Assembly (NCBI GenBank): GCA_902621305.1
Contig: CACNLM010000002.1
Coordinates: forward strand, 1-64,000
Reading direction: 5' to 3'
DNA: 64,000 nt
From: an uncultured Alphaproteobacteria bacterium
GTDB lineage: Bacteria; Pseudomonadota; Alphaproteobacteria; HIMB59; GCA-002718135
Below, piece after piece: positions 1-9,941 of this stretch. The notes beneath the pieces are model-generated. The model did not search any database and was not told the DNA's origin. It worked only from the letters and a program-made list of their open reading frames with translations. The number at the start of each line of letters is the position of its first letter. Within the stretch, counting starts at the first letter, position 1. Both the position numbers and the translations under genes were made by a program.

Positions 1-1
1 T

Positions 2-112
2 AATGTTCCAGATATGATTGCAGAAGAATATGCACCTTGGAAGAAAAAATATACTAAACTATTTTCTAACAACCAAAATTTAGAAAAAGAATTAATTTCA
101 TTTGTTAGTTAA
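2..112 (+). CDS. C-terminal fragment of an unidentified protein
   Basis: An open frame enters from the left edge and runs 36 codons to a TAA at 110-112. The visible tail is hydrophilic and Lys/Glu-rich (it includes EEYAPWKKKYTKLFS), which suggests a soluble protein end, but no family can be named from it. Its last 15 bases overlap the 3' end of the convergent GT9 gene, the same tail-to-tail overlap seen at other convergent junctions in this window. Given the neighbours, an envelope-polysaccharide role is possible but only a guess. The start lies outside the window. Confidence 0.6.
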   Translation, partial: NVPDMIAEEYAPWKKKYTKLFSNNQNLEKELISFVS

Positions 113-1033
113 TTTATTATCGTGTAAAAAGTCTAAAACTTGTTTTACTGAAATTAAATCCATTGTATCAGTGAGAATTGTGTAAGCATTTTTATATTCA
201 GACAAGTTTGATTTTGAGATAACATTATCTTTAGCTAAAAAAATAATAGGTGAATTACTTAGAGCTGCTATATGACCTGGGCCAGTATCATTACTAATTA
301 TAAAATTACTTTTTTTAGCAATGGAATAGATGATTTCAGGAGGTGATTTATCGCTTAAATCAATAACCTTCTGACATGAATTATTTATAGTTTCTACTGT
401 TTCATTATCTGATTTTTGCCCAATAACACAAATATTATATCCTTTTTTTTCTAGAGTACTTGCAAGTATTGCAAATTTATCAGGTGACCATTGCTTGTCT
501 ATACCTGATTTAGAAACACCGGGTATCATTAATATTATTTTGTCTTCATTAATATCCGTAATATCTTTGGAAAGCCAATCTACATTTTGATTAATTTCAT
601 TTACTCCAAGCAACTTTAGTTGATTGTATAAACCTTGTTGTGGAGTTTCAGTTCCTTGTGGAGGAATTATATATCGAATATCACAATTAGAACGAGATCC
701 GTTAACTTTTACTTTAGAAATAAATTTTAAGAATGACCAATAATTGTTTGTTCTTTTAGAATTCTGTAAATCTATGATTAGATCATATTTATTTTGATTA
801 ATTTTTAATATAACTTTTAGTGAGTCTATTATTCCTTTTCTATTATCTTTAAAAATCGAATTAAAATAATTTGAATTTCTTAAAAAATTTACGTATTTTT
901 CTTCAGTGAGTAAGTCAATAGTGGCATTACTAAAAAATTGCTTAATTGATGCCATGGCAAGTATAGAAAATGCAATATCACCAAGTGATCCATGCTTTAC
1001 AACTAGTATTTTGTTAAATTGATTGCTGTTCAT
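98..1033 (-). CDS. Glycosyltransferase family 9 (heptosyltransferase-like)
   Basis: This 311-residue protein looks like a cytoplasmic GT9 sugar transferase of the LPS heptosyltransferase class, which moves ADP-activated heptose or a related sugar onto the lipid A core. The N-terminus (ILVVKHGSLGDIAFSILA) is the classic GT9 opening, with a Gly-Asp pair near residue 18. The C-terminal half has the nucleotide-binding Rossmann fold, with SNDTGPGHIAALSNSPIIFL matching the family's D-(S/T)-G-P-x-H-x-A-A acceptor/nucleotide loop. Length is normal. The start codon lies inside the 3' end of the upstream GT4 gene (20 bp overlap), so the two are probably one transcript for core or surface-glycan assembly. 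The exact sugar and acceptor cannot be read from sequence. Confidence 0.85.
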   Translation of the reverse strand: MNSNQFNKILVVKHGSLGDIAFSILAMASIKQFFSNATIDLLTEEKYVNFLRNSNYFNSIFKDNRKGIIDSLKVILKINQNKYDLIIDLQNSKRTNNYWSFLKFISKVKVNGSRSNCDIRYIIPPQGTETPQQGLYNQLKLLGVNEINQNVDWLSKDITDINEDKIILMIPGVSKSGIDKQWSPDKFAILASTLEKKGYNICVIGQKSDNETVETINNSCQKVIDLSDKSPPEIIYSIAKKSNFIISNDTGPGHIAALSNSPIIFLAKDNVISKSNLSEYKNAYTILTDTMDLISVKQVLDFLHDNKLTNK

Positions 1034-2141
1034 ATAAGTCTACGTAACTTTTTACCATTTGGTATTTTGAAAATGTTTTTGATATGAAGTCTTTACTATC
1101 TAAAGAAATATTAGAAAATTTTTCTTTATCTAATTTAATAATATTTTGAAGTTTTATGTCTATTTCATCATATTGATGAGGATTTACTTTATAGATATCG
1201 TCTAATTTATCAAGTTGATCTTTGACACCGCCATAGTTAAAAGCGAGTACCTTTTTTTTCATTATTAATGCTTCACTTATAGTTCTTCCAAAACCTTCAG
1301 CTTGTAAAGGAAAAGAGGTAATAATTGATGATAGATAATATAAAATTTTCAAATCATCTCTATGTAGATTACCTATAATCTTACATTTATGACTAAGGTT
1401 AAAACTTTGAATTTTATTTTGTAGTTTTTCTGTATAAGATTGATTTTTTGTATCACCTGCAAAATAAAGTAAAAAATTATCATTTTCTATCTTATTAAAT
1501 ATATCTAAAAACTCACTTTGACCTTTCCAATTTGTTAGCCTTGCTGGATATAAAATAATATTTTTTGAGGTATCAATTTGATACTTACTTATAATATTAT
1601 CTATTTGAGAATCTAAAATTGGTTTTTCAAAATATTTAACATCAACTCCTCTATTGATTACTTTAATTTTATTTGAATCCAAATTGTATTTTTTACTAAT
1701 TTCATTTTTTACATAATTTGAAATCGCAACAATCTGATCAACTTTGGATAATTGCTTATTATAGATTTTTTTAAAATAAGAATTACCACTATACACATTA
1801 TGAAATGTAGATATTGTTTTGAAGTTTCTTTTTTTTATAAAAATTAAAATCCATGCTGGTGCTCTTGATCGTACATGAACAATATTAATATTCTGATTAA
1901 TAATTAATTTTTTTAATTGATTAGCAATTAATGGATAAATAAAAAAATTTTTTGAGTTAATTGGTAATTGAAAATGATCAGTATAATTTTTATCAATTTC
2001 CTTAATTAAACGACCTCCATTTGAAATAATATTATTTTTTAAATTTAATTCAGATAAATAATTTGCGACTTCAATAGTACCTCTTTCGACACCACCAGAG
2101 TCTAAAGAGGGAAGAATTTGAGCGACATTAAATGATGACAT
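1014..2141 (-). CDS. Glycosyltransferase family 4 (GT-B fold)
   Basis: A 375-residue GT-B glycosyltransferase, probably adding a sugar from a nucleotide donor to LPS core or another surface glycan. The N-terminal acceptor domain begins QILPSLDSGGVERGTIEVA, the GGxER opening typical of GT4 enzymes. The C-terminal domain has YPARLTNWKGQ, the usual start of the Glycos_transf_1 domain, and SFPLQAEGFGRTISEALIMK, with the EGFGRTxxEA donor-phosphate motif. It starts 30 bp from the divergently transcribed alpha/beta hydrolase and overlaps the GT9 gene downstream by 20 bp. Acceptor specificity is unknown. Confidence 0.87.
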   Translation of the reverse strand: MSSFNVAQILPSLDSGGVERGTIEVANYLSELNLKNNIISNGGRLIKEIDKNYTDHFQLPINSKNFFIYPLIANQLKKLIINQNINIVHVRSRAPAWILIFIKKRNFKTISTFHNVYSGNSYFKKIYNKQLSKVDQIVAISNYVKNEISKKYNLDSNKIKVINRGVDVKYFEKPILDSQIDNIISKYQIDTSKNIILYPARLTNWKGQSEFLDIFNKIENDNFLLYFAGDTKNQSYTEKLQNKIQSFNLSHKCKIIGNLHRDDLKILYYLSSIITSFPLQAEGFGRTISEALIMKKKVLAFNYGGVKDQLDKLDDIYKVNPHQYDEIDIKLQNIIKLDKEKFSNISLDSKDFISKTFSKYQMVKSYVDLYEQQSI

Positions 2142-2171
2142 TTTATTAAAATATAAGTATTTGTATCAAAG

Positions 2172-2903
2172 ATGCCTTACTTTATTAATAAGAAAAAAGA
2201 AAGAATTCGCTATAAATCTATAAAAGGTAAGGGGCCTGGCATCATCTTTATCCATGGCCTTAACTCAGATATGAGTGGTCAAAAAGCTTTGTCTATAGAA
2301 AGATTTGCTCGAAAAAACAAATTGCGGTTTATCCGTTTTGAATGCCGTGGTCATGGTAAATCTGATGGAAAATTTGAAGATTTTACAATTTCAGATTGGA
2401 AGAAAGACTTAATTGATATCATTGATAATATTGGAAAGGGACCACAAATACTGGTTGGTAGCAGTATGGGTGGATGGTTAATGTTTTTAGCTGCCAAAGC
2501 AAGACCAAAAAGAATTGTTGGATTAATTGGCCTGGCGGCAGCACCTGATTATATCGATGGGTTTTATAAAAAACTGCCTTTAAAGAAAAAAAAAGAAATG
2601 AAGAAAAATGGAATTATTAGATATTCCTCATATGGGTTTAGTTATCTTATCAAAAAAAAATATATTATTGACGGTAGAAAGAATAAAATTTTAAATAAAG
2701 AATTCAAATGGAATAAGCCTTTAATTTTAATACAAGGCCTAAAAGATAATGTTGTCAATCCAGATGTTCCAGAAAAAATAGTAAAAAAATTTAAAGGGAA
2801 TCAAATTCAAATTAAATTATTAAAAAATGGCGATCATCGATTATCTCATCCATTTGATTTAAAAATAATAAATGATTCTATTCAATCAATAATAAAAAAC
2901 TAA
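2172..2903 (+). CDS. Alpha/beta-hydrolase, probable esterase or peptidase-like
   Basis: A 243-residue cytoplasmic serine hydrolase of the alpha/beta fold. The oxyanion segment is IIFIHGLNSDMSGQKA, the nucleophile elbow is GSSMGGW with Ser near residue 98, an acidic residue sits in LIQGLKDNVVNP, and the catalytic His is in NGDHRLSHP. There is no signal peptide. The HGLNSDMSGQK opening resembles the palmitoyl-protein thioesterase ABHD10-like hydrolases common in alphaproteobacteria, but the substrate is unknown. The gene diverges from the GT4 gene, and its last four bases overlap the convergent gltB stop, so it is probably a single-gene transcript. Confidence 0.82.
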   Translation: MPYFINKKKERIRYKSIKGKGPGIIFIHGLNSDMSGQKALSIERFARKNKLRFIRFECRGHGKSDGKFEDFTISDWKKDLIDIIDNIGKGPQILVGSSMGGWLMFLAAKARPKRIVGLIGLAAAPDYIDGFYKKLPLKKKKEMKKNGIIRYSSYGFSYLIKKKYIIDGRKNKILNKEFKWNKPLILIQGLKDNVVNPDVPEKIVKKFKGNQIQIKLLKNGDHRLSHPFDLKIINDSIQSIIKN

Positions 2904-5900
2904 GCAGATTTTTCTTCTTGAATTAATACAGGTTGATCAAATTTATTGATCATTTCTTTTGGTAAAATCTGCCAAAAGAGTAATTTTTCATTATCCCAAT
3001 TTTCGAGAAGATTTTTTGCATATCGTGAATTTGTTTCTTTAATATGTTCTTCAATTTTTTGGTATAAAATTTTCTCCCAGTAACCTGTCATTTGTTGTTG
3101 ATAGAAAATATCTTCAAGATTTATACGAAGTGGCAATGTTCCCTCTTTATCATAAACAAAGGCCATACCTCCTGTCATTCCAGCACCAAAATTATTTCCT
3201 ACTTCGCCAAGAATAACTGCACTTCCACCTGTCATGTATTCACATCCATTATCACCACATCCTTCAATAACAGCATGTGCACCAGAGTTTCTAACAGCAA
3301 ATCTATCACCAGCAGTTCCGGCTGCAAAAAGTTTACCTCGTGTCGCTCCATATAGGACAGTATTCCCAATGATAACATTTTTGTTTGTTTTTAGTTGTGA
3401 AGATGAGCTTGGTTGAATAACAATTTTACCGCCAGATAATCCTTTTGCAACATAATCATTTGCATCACCATAAACCCTAAGTGTTGTTCCTTGTACGCTC
3501 CATGCTCCAAAAGATTGACCAGCAGAACCATGGAAATTAACAGTAAAGAAATCTTCTGGAAGAAAACTCATTCCCTTTGTAGTAGTAATTTCTGATGCAA
3601 GTCTTGTACCAATAGCTCTATCAGTATTTTTTATATTATAGTTTAGTTCAATTTTTTGATCTGTTTCAAAGAAAGACTTAGCATCTTCTATGATTTTAAT
3701 ATCGAGACTATCGCTAACTTTATTAATTGTATTTTTCTTTATATCAAATTCTCCAACTGATGAATCAATAGTTTGAATAATTGGATTTAAATCTAAATCA
3801 TCTAGATCAGAACTTCCTCTACTGACTTGATATAAAAGATCAGATCTTCCAACTACATCATCAAGAGAAGAAAAGCCTAATGATCCTAAAATTTCCCTTA
3901 CTTCATCAGCAATAAAACTAAAGAGATTAATTACTTTTTCTGGTGTGCCAGTAAATTTTTCTCTAAGTTTTTCATCCTGTGAGCAAACTCCAACGGGGCA
4001 AGTATTTGAATGACATTGTCTAACCATGATACACCCCATAGCAACTAAACTTGCTGTCCCAATTCCATATTCTTCTGCCCCAAGCATAGCCGCAATAACT
4101 ATATCTTTTCCAGTTTTCAAACCTCCATCAGTTCTAAGAACAACTTTATCCCTTAAGTTATTTAGAGATAGAACTTGATGTACTTCACTTAATCCGAGTT
4201 CCCATGGAAGTCCTGCATACTTAATGCTTGTTTGTGGACTTGCTCCAGTGCCACCATTGTGACCAGAAATAAGTATCGTATCAGCTTTTGCTTTTGCAAC
4301 ACCAGCTGCGACTGTCCCAATCCCTGACTGAGCAACTAACTTAACACATACTTTAGCTTTTGGATTTATTTGTTTCAAATCGTAAATAAGCTGAGCTAAA
4401 TCTTCGATAGAATAAATATCATGATGAGGAGGAGGACTAATAAGCGTCACACCTTCAGTTGAATGTCTTAGTTTAGCAATTAATTCTGTAACTTTTCCTC
4501 CTGGCAATTGTCCACCCTCACCAGGTTTTGCACCTTGTGCAACTTTAATTTCAATTTCTTCACAATTATTTAAATACTCAGCGGTTACACCAAATCGTCC
4601 ACTTGCAATTTGTTTAATTTTTGATGATGCATTATCTCCATTTGGCTTGGGTTTAAATCTAATTGGATCTTCACCGCCTTCACCTGAATCTGATTTAGCT
4701 CCTATCCTATTCATTGCTACAGAAAGAGTTTCATGCGCTTCAGGGCTTAAGGCTCCAAGTGATATACCTGGTGCAACAAGTCTTTTTCTAATTTCTTGAG
4801 AAGGTTCTACTGTATTTGAGTTATTGTTATCATTATTCTTTTTGAAGTCTAAAAGATCACGAATATTTATAGGATCCATGTCATCAATCATCGAAGAATA
4901 TTTCTTAAATAAAGAATAATTATTAGAAGTTACTGCAGTTTGAAGCATGTGAATTGATCTTGCTTCAAAAGCATGTTTTTCACCGCCAAATCTATAGCGG
5001 TAGTTTCCTCCAATCGGCAGCGTAATAACACTTTCTTCATAAGCGTTATCATGAGCTAATCTTGATCTTCTTTCAATACCACTGATTCCAATACCAGATA
5101 TTTTAGAGCTCATAGAAGGGAAATATTTATTCATTAAATTTCTACTAAGGCCAATCGCTTCAAAATTACAACCACCTCGATATGAATTAATCACTGATAT
5201 TCCCATCTTACTCATAGTCTTAAGCAAACCATTATTTATCGAATTAATGAATCTTTCTACACATTCTTCGTATGAGAGATTTTTAAATAATCCTTTTTTA
5301 TGTCTTTCCGCTATAGCTTGTTGTGCCATATAAGCATTCACACTTGTTGCTCCTACTCCGATAAGCACAGCAAAATATTGTACATCTAAACATTCTGCAG
5401 ATTGAACATTTAAGGAGATAAAAGTTCGAAGATTTTGTTTAATTAAATGATGATGAACAGAACTTGTAACTAATATCATAGGAAGAGCTATTCTTGTTTT
5501 AGACATTTCTTTGTCACTTAAAATTATATGAACATACCCTTCTCTAACAGCATGTTCTGCTTCTCGGTTTATTCTTGAAATTTCTGTCTCAAAATTATTT
5601 TCAGGATTTGTTTTATCCATTGTAGTGTCAATGATCTTGACAGTATCTTTCATATATTTACGCATTGATTTGAATTGCTCAATTGAAAGAACAGGGGAGT
5701 TCAATTGTAAATGATCGCATTGATCCTCATCTTCATCAAGGATATTACTTAAGTTTCCAATTCTAGTTCGAAGACTCATTACAACTCTTTCTCTTAATGA
5801 ATCAATTGGTGGATTAGTAACTTGACTAAAATTTTGTCTAAAAAAGTGATGGAGTCCTCTATATTTATTGGATAGCACAGCTAGAGGAGTGTCATCTCCC

Positions 5901-7417
5901 ATCGATCCCGTTGCTTCTTTTTTTTCTGCAATCATTGGATGAAGTATTAATTCGATGTCTTCCACTGACCAAGCAAAGCATGCCATTCTTTTTCGTAGAT
6001 CTCCAGAGTCTAAATCTCTAAATTCCTCATCAACAGATTGAACAAGTTTATCAATATACGTAATTTTTTTAGTCCAATCACCAAATGGTTTAGTTTCTGC
6101 CAAATACTTTTTTATTTCATGATCTTTAAAAAATTTTTTCTCTTTAAAGTTGACTGCTATTAATTGACCTGGTCCTACCCTACCTCTTTCTACTATTTCA
6201 TTTTCTCTAATATCAACCATTCCAGTTTCAGAACCAGCAATAAGAAGATTTTTTGTTAGTGTATATCTTAAGGGTCTAAGACCATTTCTATCCATTCCAG
6301 CAATAGCCCAATCACTGTAAGCACCACATATCGCTGCTGGACCATCCCATGGCTCCATTACAGCTCCACCATAAGCATATAAATCTTTTATTTTTTTTGG
6401 AAAATCTCTTCTATGAGACCAAGCCTCTGGAATTGTTATGATTTTAGCCATAGGTAGAGAGCGATTAGCTTTGACTAGTAATTCTATCGTTGAATCTAAT
6501 GCAGCAGAGTCAGACGCTTTAGCATCAATTATGGGTTTTAAATCATCTACATTATTGCCAAAATTGTAATGTTCCATTCTTGGCTCATGAGCAGCCATCC
6601 AATTTTTATTACCTTTAAGTGTATTTATTTCACCATTATGCGCAATCACTCTAAAAGGCTGAGCTAAAGACCATGTAGGAAAAGTATTAGTTGAATAACG
6701 CTGGTGATAAACCGCATATCTAGAAATAAAGTTCTCATTTTGTATATCTGGATAAAAATTGGAAAGCTGTTCTGCTAAAAACATACCTTTATAAACAATA
6801 GACTGACACGATAGTGAGCAAATATAAAAGTCAGAAATATTTTGATTTCTAATTTCTTTTTCTATTCTTTTTCTAATTATATAAAGTTTATTATCAAATT
6901 GCTTTTCATCTTCTAGTTCTTCATTACAAATTAGTATTTGTTCTATTTCAGGTCTTGTTGCTTTTGCTTTATCACCAATAATGGATGAATTAATTGGAAC
7001 GTGTCTCCAACCATAAATTTTCAAACCTTCTTTAATTATTTCAGATTCAACAATTGTACGAGCATTTTCTTGAGCTGCAAAATCTGTACGTGGTAAAAAA
7101 ATCATGCCAACCCCGAAAGGGAAATCATTTGGAGTGTGACCAGTTCTTTCTATTTGTTGAGTAAAAAAATTCTTTGGTATGGATAACTGTATTCCTGCAC
7201 CATCACCTGTTTTACCATCAGCATCAACTGCTCCTCGGTGATACAAAACTCTTAAAGCTTGAACTCCTAACTCAACTATTTCTCTTGTCTCAGATCCATC
7301 TAAAGATGCTATTAATCCAACACCACATGATGAATGTTCATCTTGTTCATCATAAACATGATTTTCCTCTAAGAATTTTTTATCCTTTTTATACTTTTCA
7401 ATAAAGTTATTAAGCAT
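2900..7417 (-). CDS. gltB: Glutamate synthase (NADPH) large subunit
   Basis: The 1505-residue large subunit of GOGAT, which uses glutamine amide nitrogen and 2-oxoglutarate to make two glutamates. Domains in order are an N-terminal Ntn amidotransferase whose nucleophile Cys is residue 31 (HSSCGVGLIA), implying a short cleaved propeptide; a central domain; an FMN-binding synthase domain with GEGGEDPIRF and KPGEGGQLPGGKV; a 3Fe-4S cysteine cluster near residues 1130-1150 (CIMVRQCHSNTCPVGVC); and a C-terminal Gly-rich beta-helix with GGSAVILGEVGNNFGAGMTG. Length is normal. The 5' end overlaps the gltD 3' end by 8 bp, so gltD and gltB are co-transcribed, gltD first, and presumably translationally coupled. 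Confidence 0.98.
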   Translation of the reverse strand: MLNNFIEKYKKDKKFLEENHVYDEQDEHSSCGVGLIASLDGSETREIVELGVQALRVLYHRGAVDADGKTGDGAGIQLSIPKNFFTQQIERTGHTPNDFPFGVGMIFLPRTDFAAQENARTIVESEIIKEGLKIYGWRHVPINSSIIGDKAKATRPEIEQILICNEELEDEKQFDNKLYIIRKRIEKEIRNQNISDFYICSLSCQSIVYKGMFLAEQLSNFYPDIQNENFISRYAVYHQRYSTNTFPTWSLAQPFRVIAHNGEINTLKGNKNWMAAHEPRMEHYNFGNNVDDLKPIIDAKASDSAALDSTIELLVKANRSLPMAKIITIPEAWSHRRDFPKKIKDLYAYGGAVMEPWDGPAAICGAYSDWAIAGMDRNGLRPLRYTLTKNLLIAGSETGMVDIRENEIVERGRVGPGQLIAVNFKEKKFFKDHEIKKYLAETKPFGDWTKKITYIDKLVQSVDEEFRDLDSGDLRKRMACFAWSVEDIELILHPMIAEKKEATGSMGDDTPLAVLSNKYRGLHHFFRQNFSQVTNPPIDSLRERVVMSLRTRIGNLSNILDEDEDQCDHLQLNSPVLSIEQFKSMRKYMKDTVKIIDTTMDKTNPENNFETEISRINREAEHAVREGYVHIILSDKEMSKTRIALPMILVTSSVHHHLIKQNLRTFISLNVQSAECLDVQYFAVLIGVGATSVNAYMAQQAIAERHKKGLFKNLSYEECVERFINSINNGLLKTMSKMGISVINSYRGGCNFEAIGLSRNLMNKYFPSMSSKISGIGISGIERRSRLAHDNAYEESVITLPIGGNYRYRFGGEKHAFEARSIHMLQTAVTSNNYSLFKKYSSMIDDMDPINIRDLLDFKKNNDNNNSNTVEPSQEIRKRLVAPGISLGALSPEAHETLSVAMNRIGAKSDSGEGGEDPIRFKPKPNGDNASSKIKQIASGRFGVTAEYLNNCEEIEIKVAQGAKPGEGGQLPGGKVTELIAKLRHSTEGVTLISPPPHHDIYSIEDLAQLIYDLKQINPKAKVCVKLVAQSGIGTVAAGVAKAKADTILISGHNGGTGASPQTSIKYAGLPWELGLSEVHQVLSLNNLRDKVVLRTDGGLKTGKDIVIAAMLGAEEYGIGTASLVAMGCIMVRQCHSNTCPVGVCSQDEKLREKFTGTPEKVINLFSFIADEVREILGSLGFSSLDDVVGRSDLLYQVSRGSSDLDDLDLNPIIQTIDSSVGEFDIKKNTINKVSDSLDIKIIEDAKSFFETDQKIELNYNIKNTDRAIGTRLASEITTTKGMSFLPEDFFTVNFHGSAGQSFGAWSVQGTTLRVYGDANDYVAKGLSGGKIVIQPSSSSQLKTNKNVIIGNTVLYGATRGKLFAAGTAGDRFAVRNSGAHAVIEGCGDNGCEYMTGGSAVILGEVGNNFGAGMTGGMAFVYDKEGTLPLRINLEDIFYQQQMTGYWEKILYQKIEEHIKETNSRYAKNLLENWDNEKLLFWQILPKEMINKFDQPVLIQEEKSA

Positions 7418-8855
7418 TTACTGCTTTCTTATTAATATTATTTTGATCATAAAAATTGTTTTCTAAATATTCATTAATATTTCTTGCTGCATCACGACCA
7501 TCTTTGATTCCCCACACAACTAAACTTGCACCACGAACAATGTCTCCAGCAGCAAATACTCCATCAATTGATGTCATCATATTTTTATAATTAATTTTTA
7601 GTGTACCCCATCTTGTAACTGTCAGATCATTATTATCAAAAAGCTTAGGTAAATTTTCAGGTTCAAAACCCAAAGCTTCTATAACTAAATCAACATCTAG
7701 GTCTTTTTCTGTACCTTCTTTTGGCTCTGGCTTCCTTCTACCTGACTCATCTGGTTCTCCAAGTTGCATTAAAACAGTTCTGACATTTTTCAGTGATCCG
7801 TTTCCCAAATATTCAGTTGGTAAAGTCAACCATTGAAAATCAACACCCTCTTCTATTGCATTTTGAACTTCTCTCTGCGAACCAGGCATGTTTGTCTTAT
7901 CACGTCTGTAAAGACACTTAACAGATTTTGCTCCTTGTCTTACAGCTGTTCTAACACAATCCATTGCTGTATCACCACCACCAATGACAACTACATTTTT
8001 TCCATTGGCGTTTAATCTTCCATTTGTGAAATCTTCAACTTTATCTTTTAAACCAGTCTTGTTACTAGCTATTAGGAAATCCAAAGCTGGCACAACATTG
8101 TTAAAATTAGATGTATTTAGATTGATTTCTCTAAATTTGTAAACTCCGGTTGCTATAAGAACTGCATCATGCTTAATTTTAATATCTTCAAAGGTGATGT
8201 CTTTACCAATATCGCAGTTTAACTTAAACTTAATTCCACTTTTTTTAAGTCGATTTGTTCTTCTTATGACGATATCTTTTTCTAGTTTAAAATTTGGGAT
8301 ACCATAAATTAAAAGACCTCCTGGTCTATCGTAGCGATCATATATTGTAACTTGAAATCCTTTTTTACGAAGTTCTTCTGCTGCAGCTAATCCAGCAGGA
8401 CCAGAACCGATAATTCCAACACTTTGATTTCTTTCTTCAACTGGTTCTATATTTTTAACCCAACCTTCTTCCCATGCTTTATCCGTAATATATTTTTCTA
8501 TCGATCCAATAGTAACAGTACCGTGGCCAGATTGTTCAATTACACAGTTACCTTCACACAAACGATCTTGTGGACATATACGACCACAAATTTCAGGCAT
8601 ATTATTTGTAGAGCTGGAAATTTCAAATGCCTCTTGCATTCTATCCTCAGCAGTAAGTTTTAACCAATCTGGAATATTATTGTGTAAAGGACAATGAACT
8701 TGGCAGAAAGGAACACCGCATTGAGAACATCTAGAAGCTTGTTCCTCTGCCTTTTGTGAGGCATATTTAGCATAAATTTCATCAAATGATTTTACCCTTT
8801 CTTTGGCAGAAATTTTACTAGGATTTTCCTTGTTTATTTTTGTAAATTTTAGCAT
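7410..8855 (-). CDS. gltD: Glutamate synthase small subunit
   Basis: The 481-residue FAD/NADPH subunit of glutamate synthase, which feeds electrons through 4Fe-4S clusters to GltB. The N-terminal cysteine-rich domain carries CSQCGVPFCQVHCP and CGRICPQDRLCEGNC, the two cluster motifs. The FAD site is VGIIGSGPAGLAAAEELRKK and the NADPH site is VVVIGGGDTAMDCVRTA. The gene leads the gltD-gltB operon. The 118 bp upstream gap (8856-8973) is very AT-rich and probably holds its promoter, but I see no clear operator or hairpin there. Confidence 0.97.
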   Translation of the reverse strand: MLKFTKINKENPSKISAKERVKSFDEIYAKYASQKAEEQASRCSQCGVPFCQVHCPLHNNIPDWLKLTAEDRMQEAFEISSSTNNMPEICGRICPQDRLCEGNCVIEQSGHGTVTIGSIEKYITDKAWEEGWVKNIEPVEERNQSVGIIGSGPAGLAAAEELRKKGFQVTIYDRYDRPGGLLIYGIPNFKLEKDIVIRRTNRLKKSGIKFKLNCDIGKDITFEDIKIKHDAVLIATGVYKFREINLNTSNFNNVVPALDFLIASNKTGLKDKVEDFTNGRLNANGKNVVVIGGGDTAMDCVRTAVRQGAKSVKCLYRRDKTNMPGSQREVQNAIEEGVDFQWLTLPTEYLGNGSLKNVRTVLMQLGEPDESGRRKPEPKEGTEKDLDVDLVIEALGFEPENLPKLFDNNDLTVTRWGTLKINYKNMMTSIDGVFAAGDIVRGASLVVWGIKDGRDAARNINEYLENNFYDQNNINKKAVNA

Positions 8856-8973
8856 TTAGTTATCATTTGTTTACTATTTTATTTAGATCGAACCAAATAC
8901 ACATTCAAGATAAAAAAGGAAACAATAATTTTGTAATATTAGTACCACTAATGTACTAAAAATTAGAAAATCC

Positions 8974-9879
8974 TTAATTTACAACAATATTTTTAATTAT
9001 TTGTAGTGTGTCCTGTGGATTAATATTAAGATTTTGAAACGATTTATCGACATTTAAGATAAGATTATCCTTTTCAAATAATTTCAATTGTTCAGAAGTA
9101 AGAGGCGAAATTGGAGTTTTTTCAGCAATATTTATAATAGGTCTCATAAATGTCATAGGAACAGGAACTAAAACTCGACTTTTCTTTAAGAAATTAGAAA
9201 TATAATTAAAAAATTCTTTATAAGAATAGATCCTAGGGCCGGCAAGTTCGTATATATTTTTACCTTTAATCTTAGAATTAATTATTTCATCAACAGCTAG
9301 AGATACATCATCAATAAATACTGGTTGGAATTTTGTGGAACCATCTCCAAAAAGTGGGACAAAAAATGAAGCTTTAAATATTGGCAAAAGTCTTTTCATG
9401 AAGATATCGCCACCACCTATAATAACACCAGGCCTAATAATAATTACATTTGCTAGTTGTTTAAAAGCTTCCTTTTCAGATTTATGTACTGCAATACTTC
9501 TTTTCGAATTTTTATCAATATCTACGCCGAGACCAGAAAAAAGAATGAATTGTTTTAATTCCTTACTAGATTTTAAGATTCTAATAAGTCTCTGATTAAA
9601 CTTATATATTATATTATTGAAATCACCTTTCTTTTGATCGTATGTAGTTTTCAAGTTAATGCATACATCAGCATTATTTAAAACAGATTTAAGCCTTTTG
9701 TCTTCTAATGAAGAATAACGGAAGGGAATTACCTGTCCTGTTACGCCTAAAAGTCGGATTTTAGCTTCTTGTACAGATCTTTGATATGGAACAATGATTT
9801 TATGGCCATTTTTAGTAAGACGTCTTATTAAATGTTTACCTACAAAACCTGCACCTCCAAAAATTACTATTGATTTCAT
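8974..9879 (-). CDS. NDUFA9-like NAD(P)-binding protein (atypical SDR)
   Basis: A 301-residue extended SDR-fold protein that resembles the NDUFA9/39-kDa-like group, which in alphaproteobacteria is linked to complex I assembly or quinone metabolism. The Rossmann loop is IVIFGGAGFVGKHLIRRL. A middle segment has LFSGLGVDIDKNSK followed by SEKEAFKQ in place of the standard YxxxK catalytic pair, as is usual in this atypical group, then VIIIRPGVIIGGGDIFMKR. The family assignment comes from overall pattern. The gene diverges from rnd across 62 bp. It could also be a quinone- or sterol-type reductase; the true substrate is unknown. Confidence 0.8.
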   Translation of the reverse strand: MKSIVIFGGAGFVGKHLIRRLTKNGHKIIVPYQRSVQEAKIRLLGVTGQVIPFRYSSLEDKRLKSVLNNADVCINLKTTYDQKKGDFNNIIYKFNQRLIRILKSSKELKQFILFSGLGVDIDKNSKRSIAVHKSEKEAFKQLANVIIIRPGVIIGGGDIFMKRLLPIFKASFFVPLFGDGSTKFQPVFIDDVSLAVDEIINSKIKGKNIYELAGPRIYSYKEFFNYISNFLKKSRVLVPVPMTFMRPIINIAEKTPISPLTSEQLKLFEKDNLILNVDKSFQNLNINPQDTLQIIKNIVVN

Positions 9880-9941
9880 GACCTTTAATTAAATAAGTGA
9901 TATAGAGAAAAAATATAAATTATACAGGCAATAAAATCAAA

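Noticed and set aside
3092..3416. Plus-strand open frames inside gltB, some over 80 codons
   Set aside because: They are antisense to a strongly conserved gene, have Ser/Thr/Cys-rich low-complexity translations and no ribosome site.
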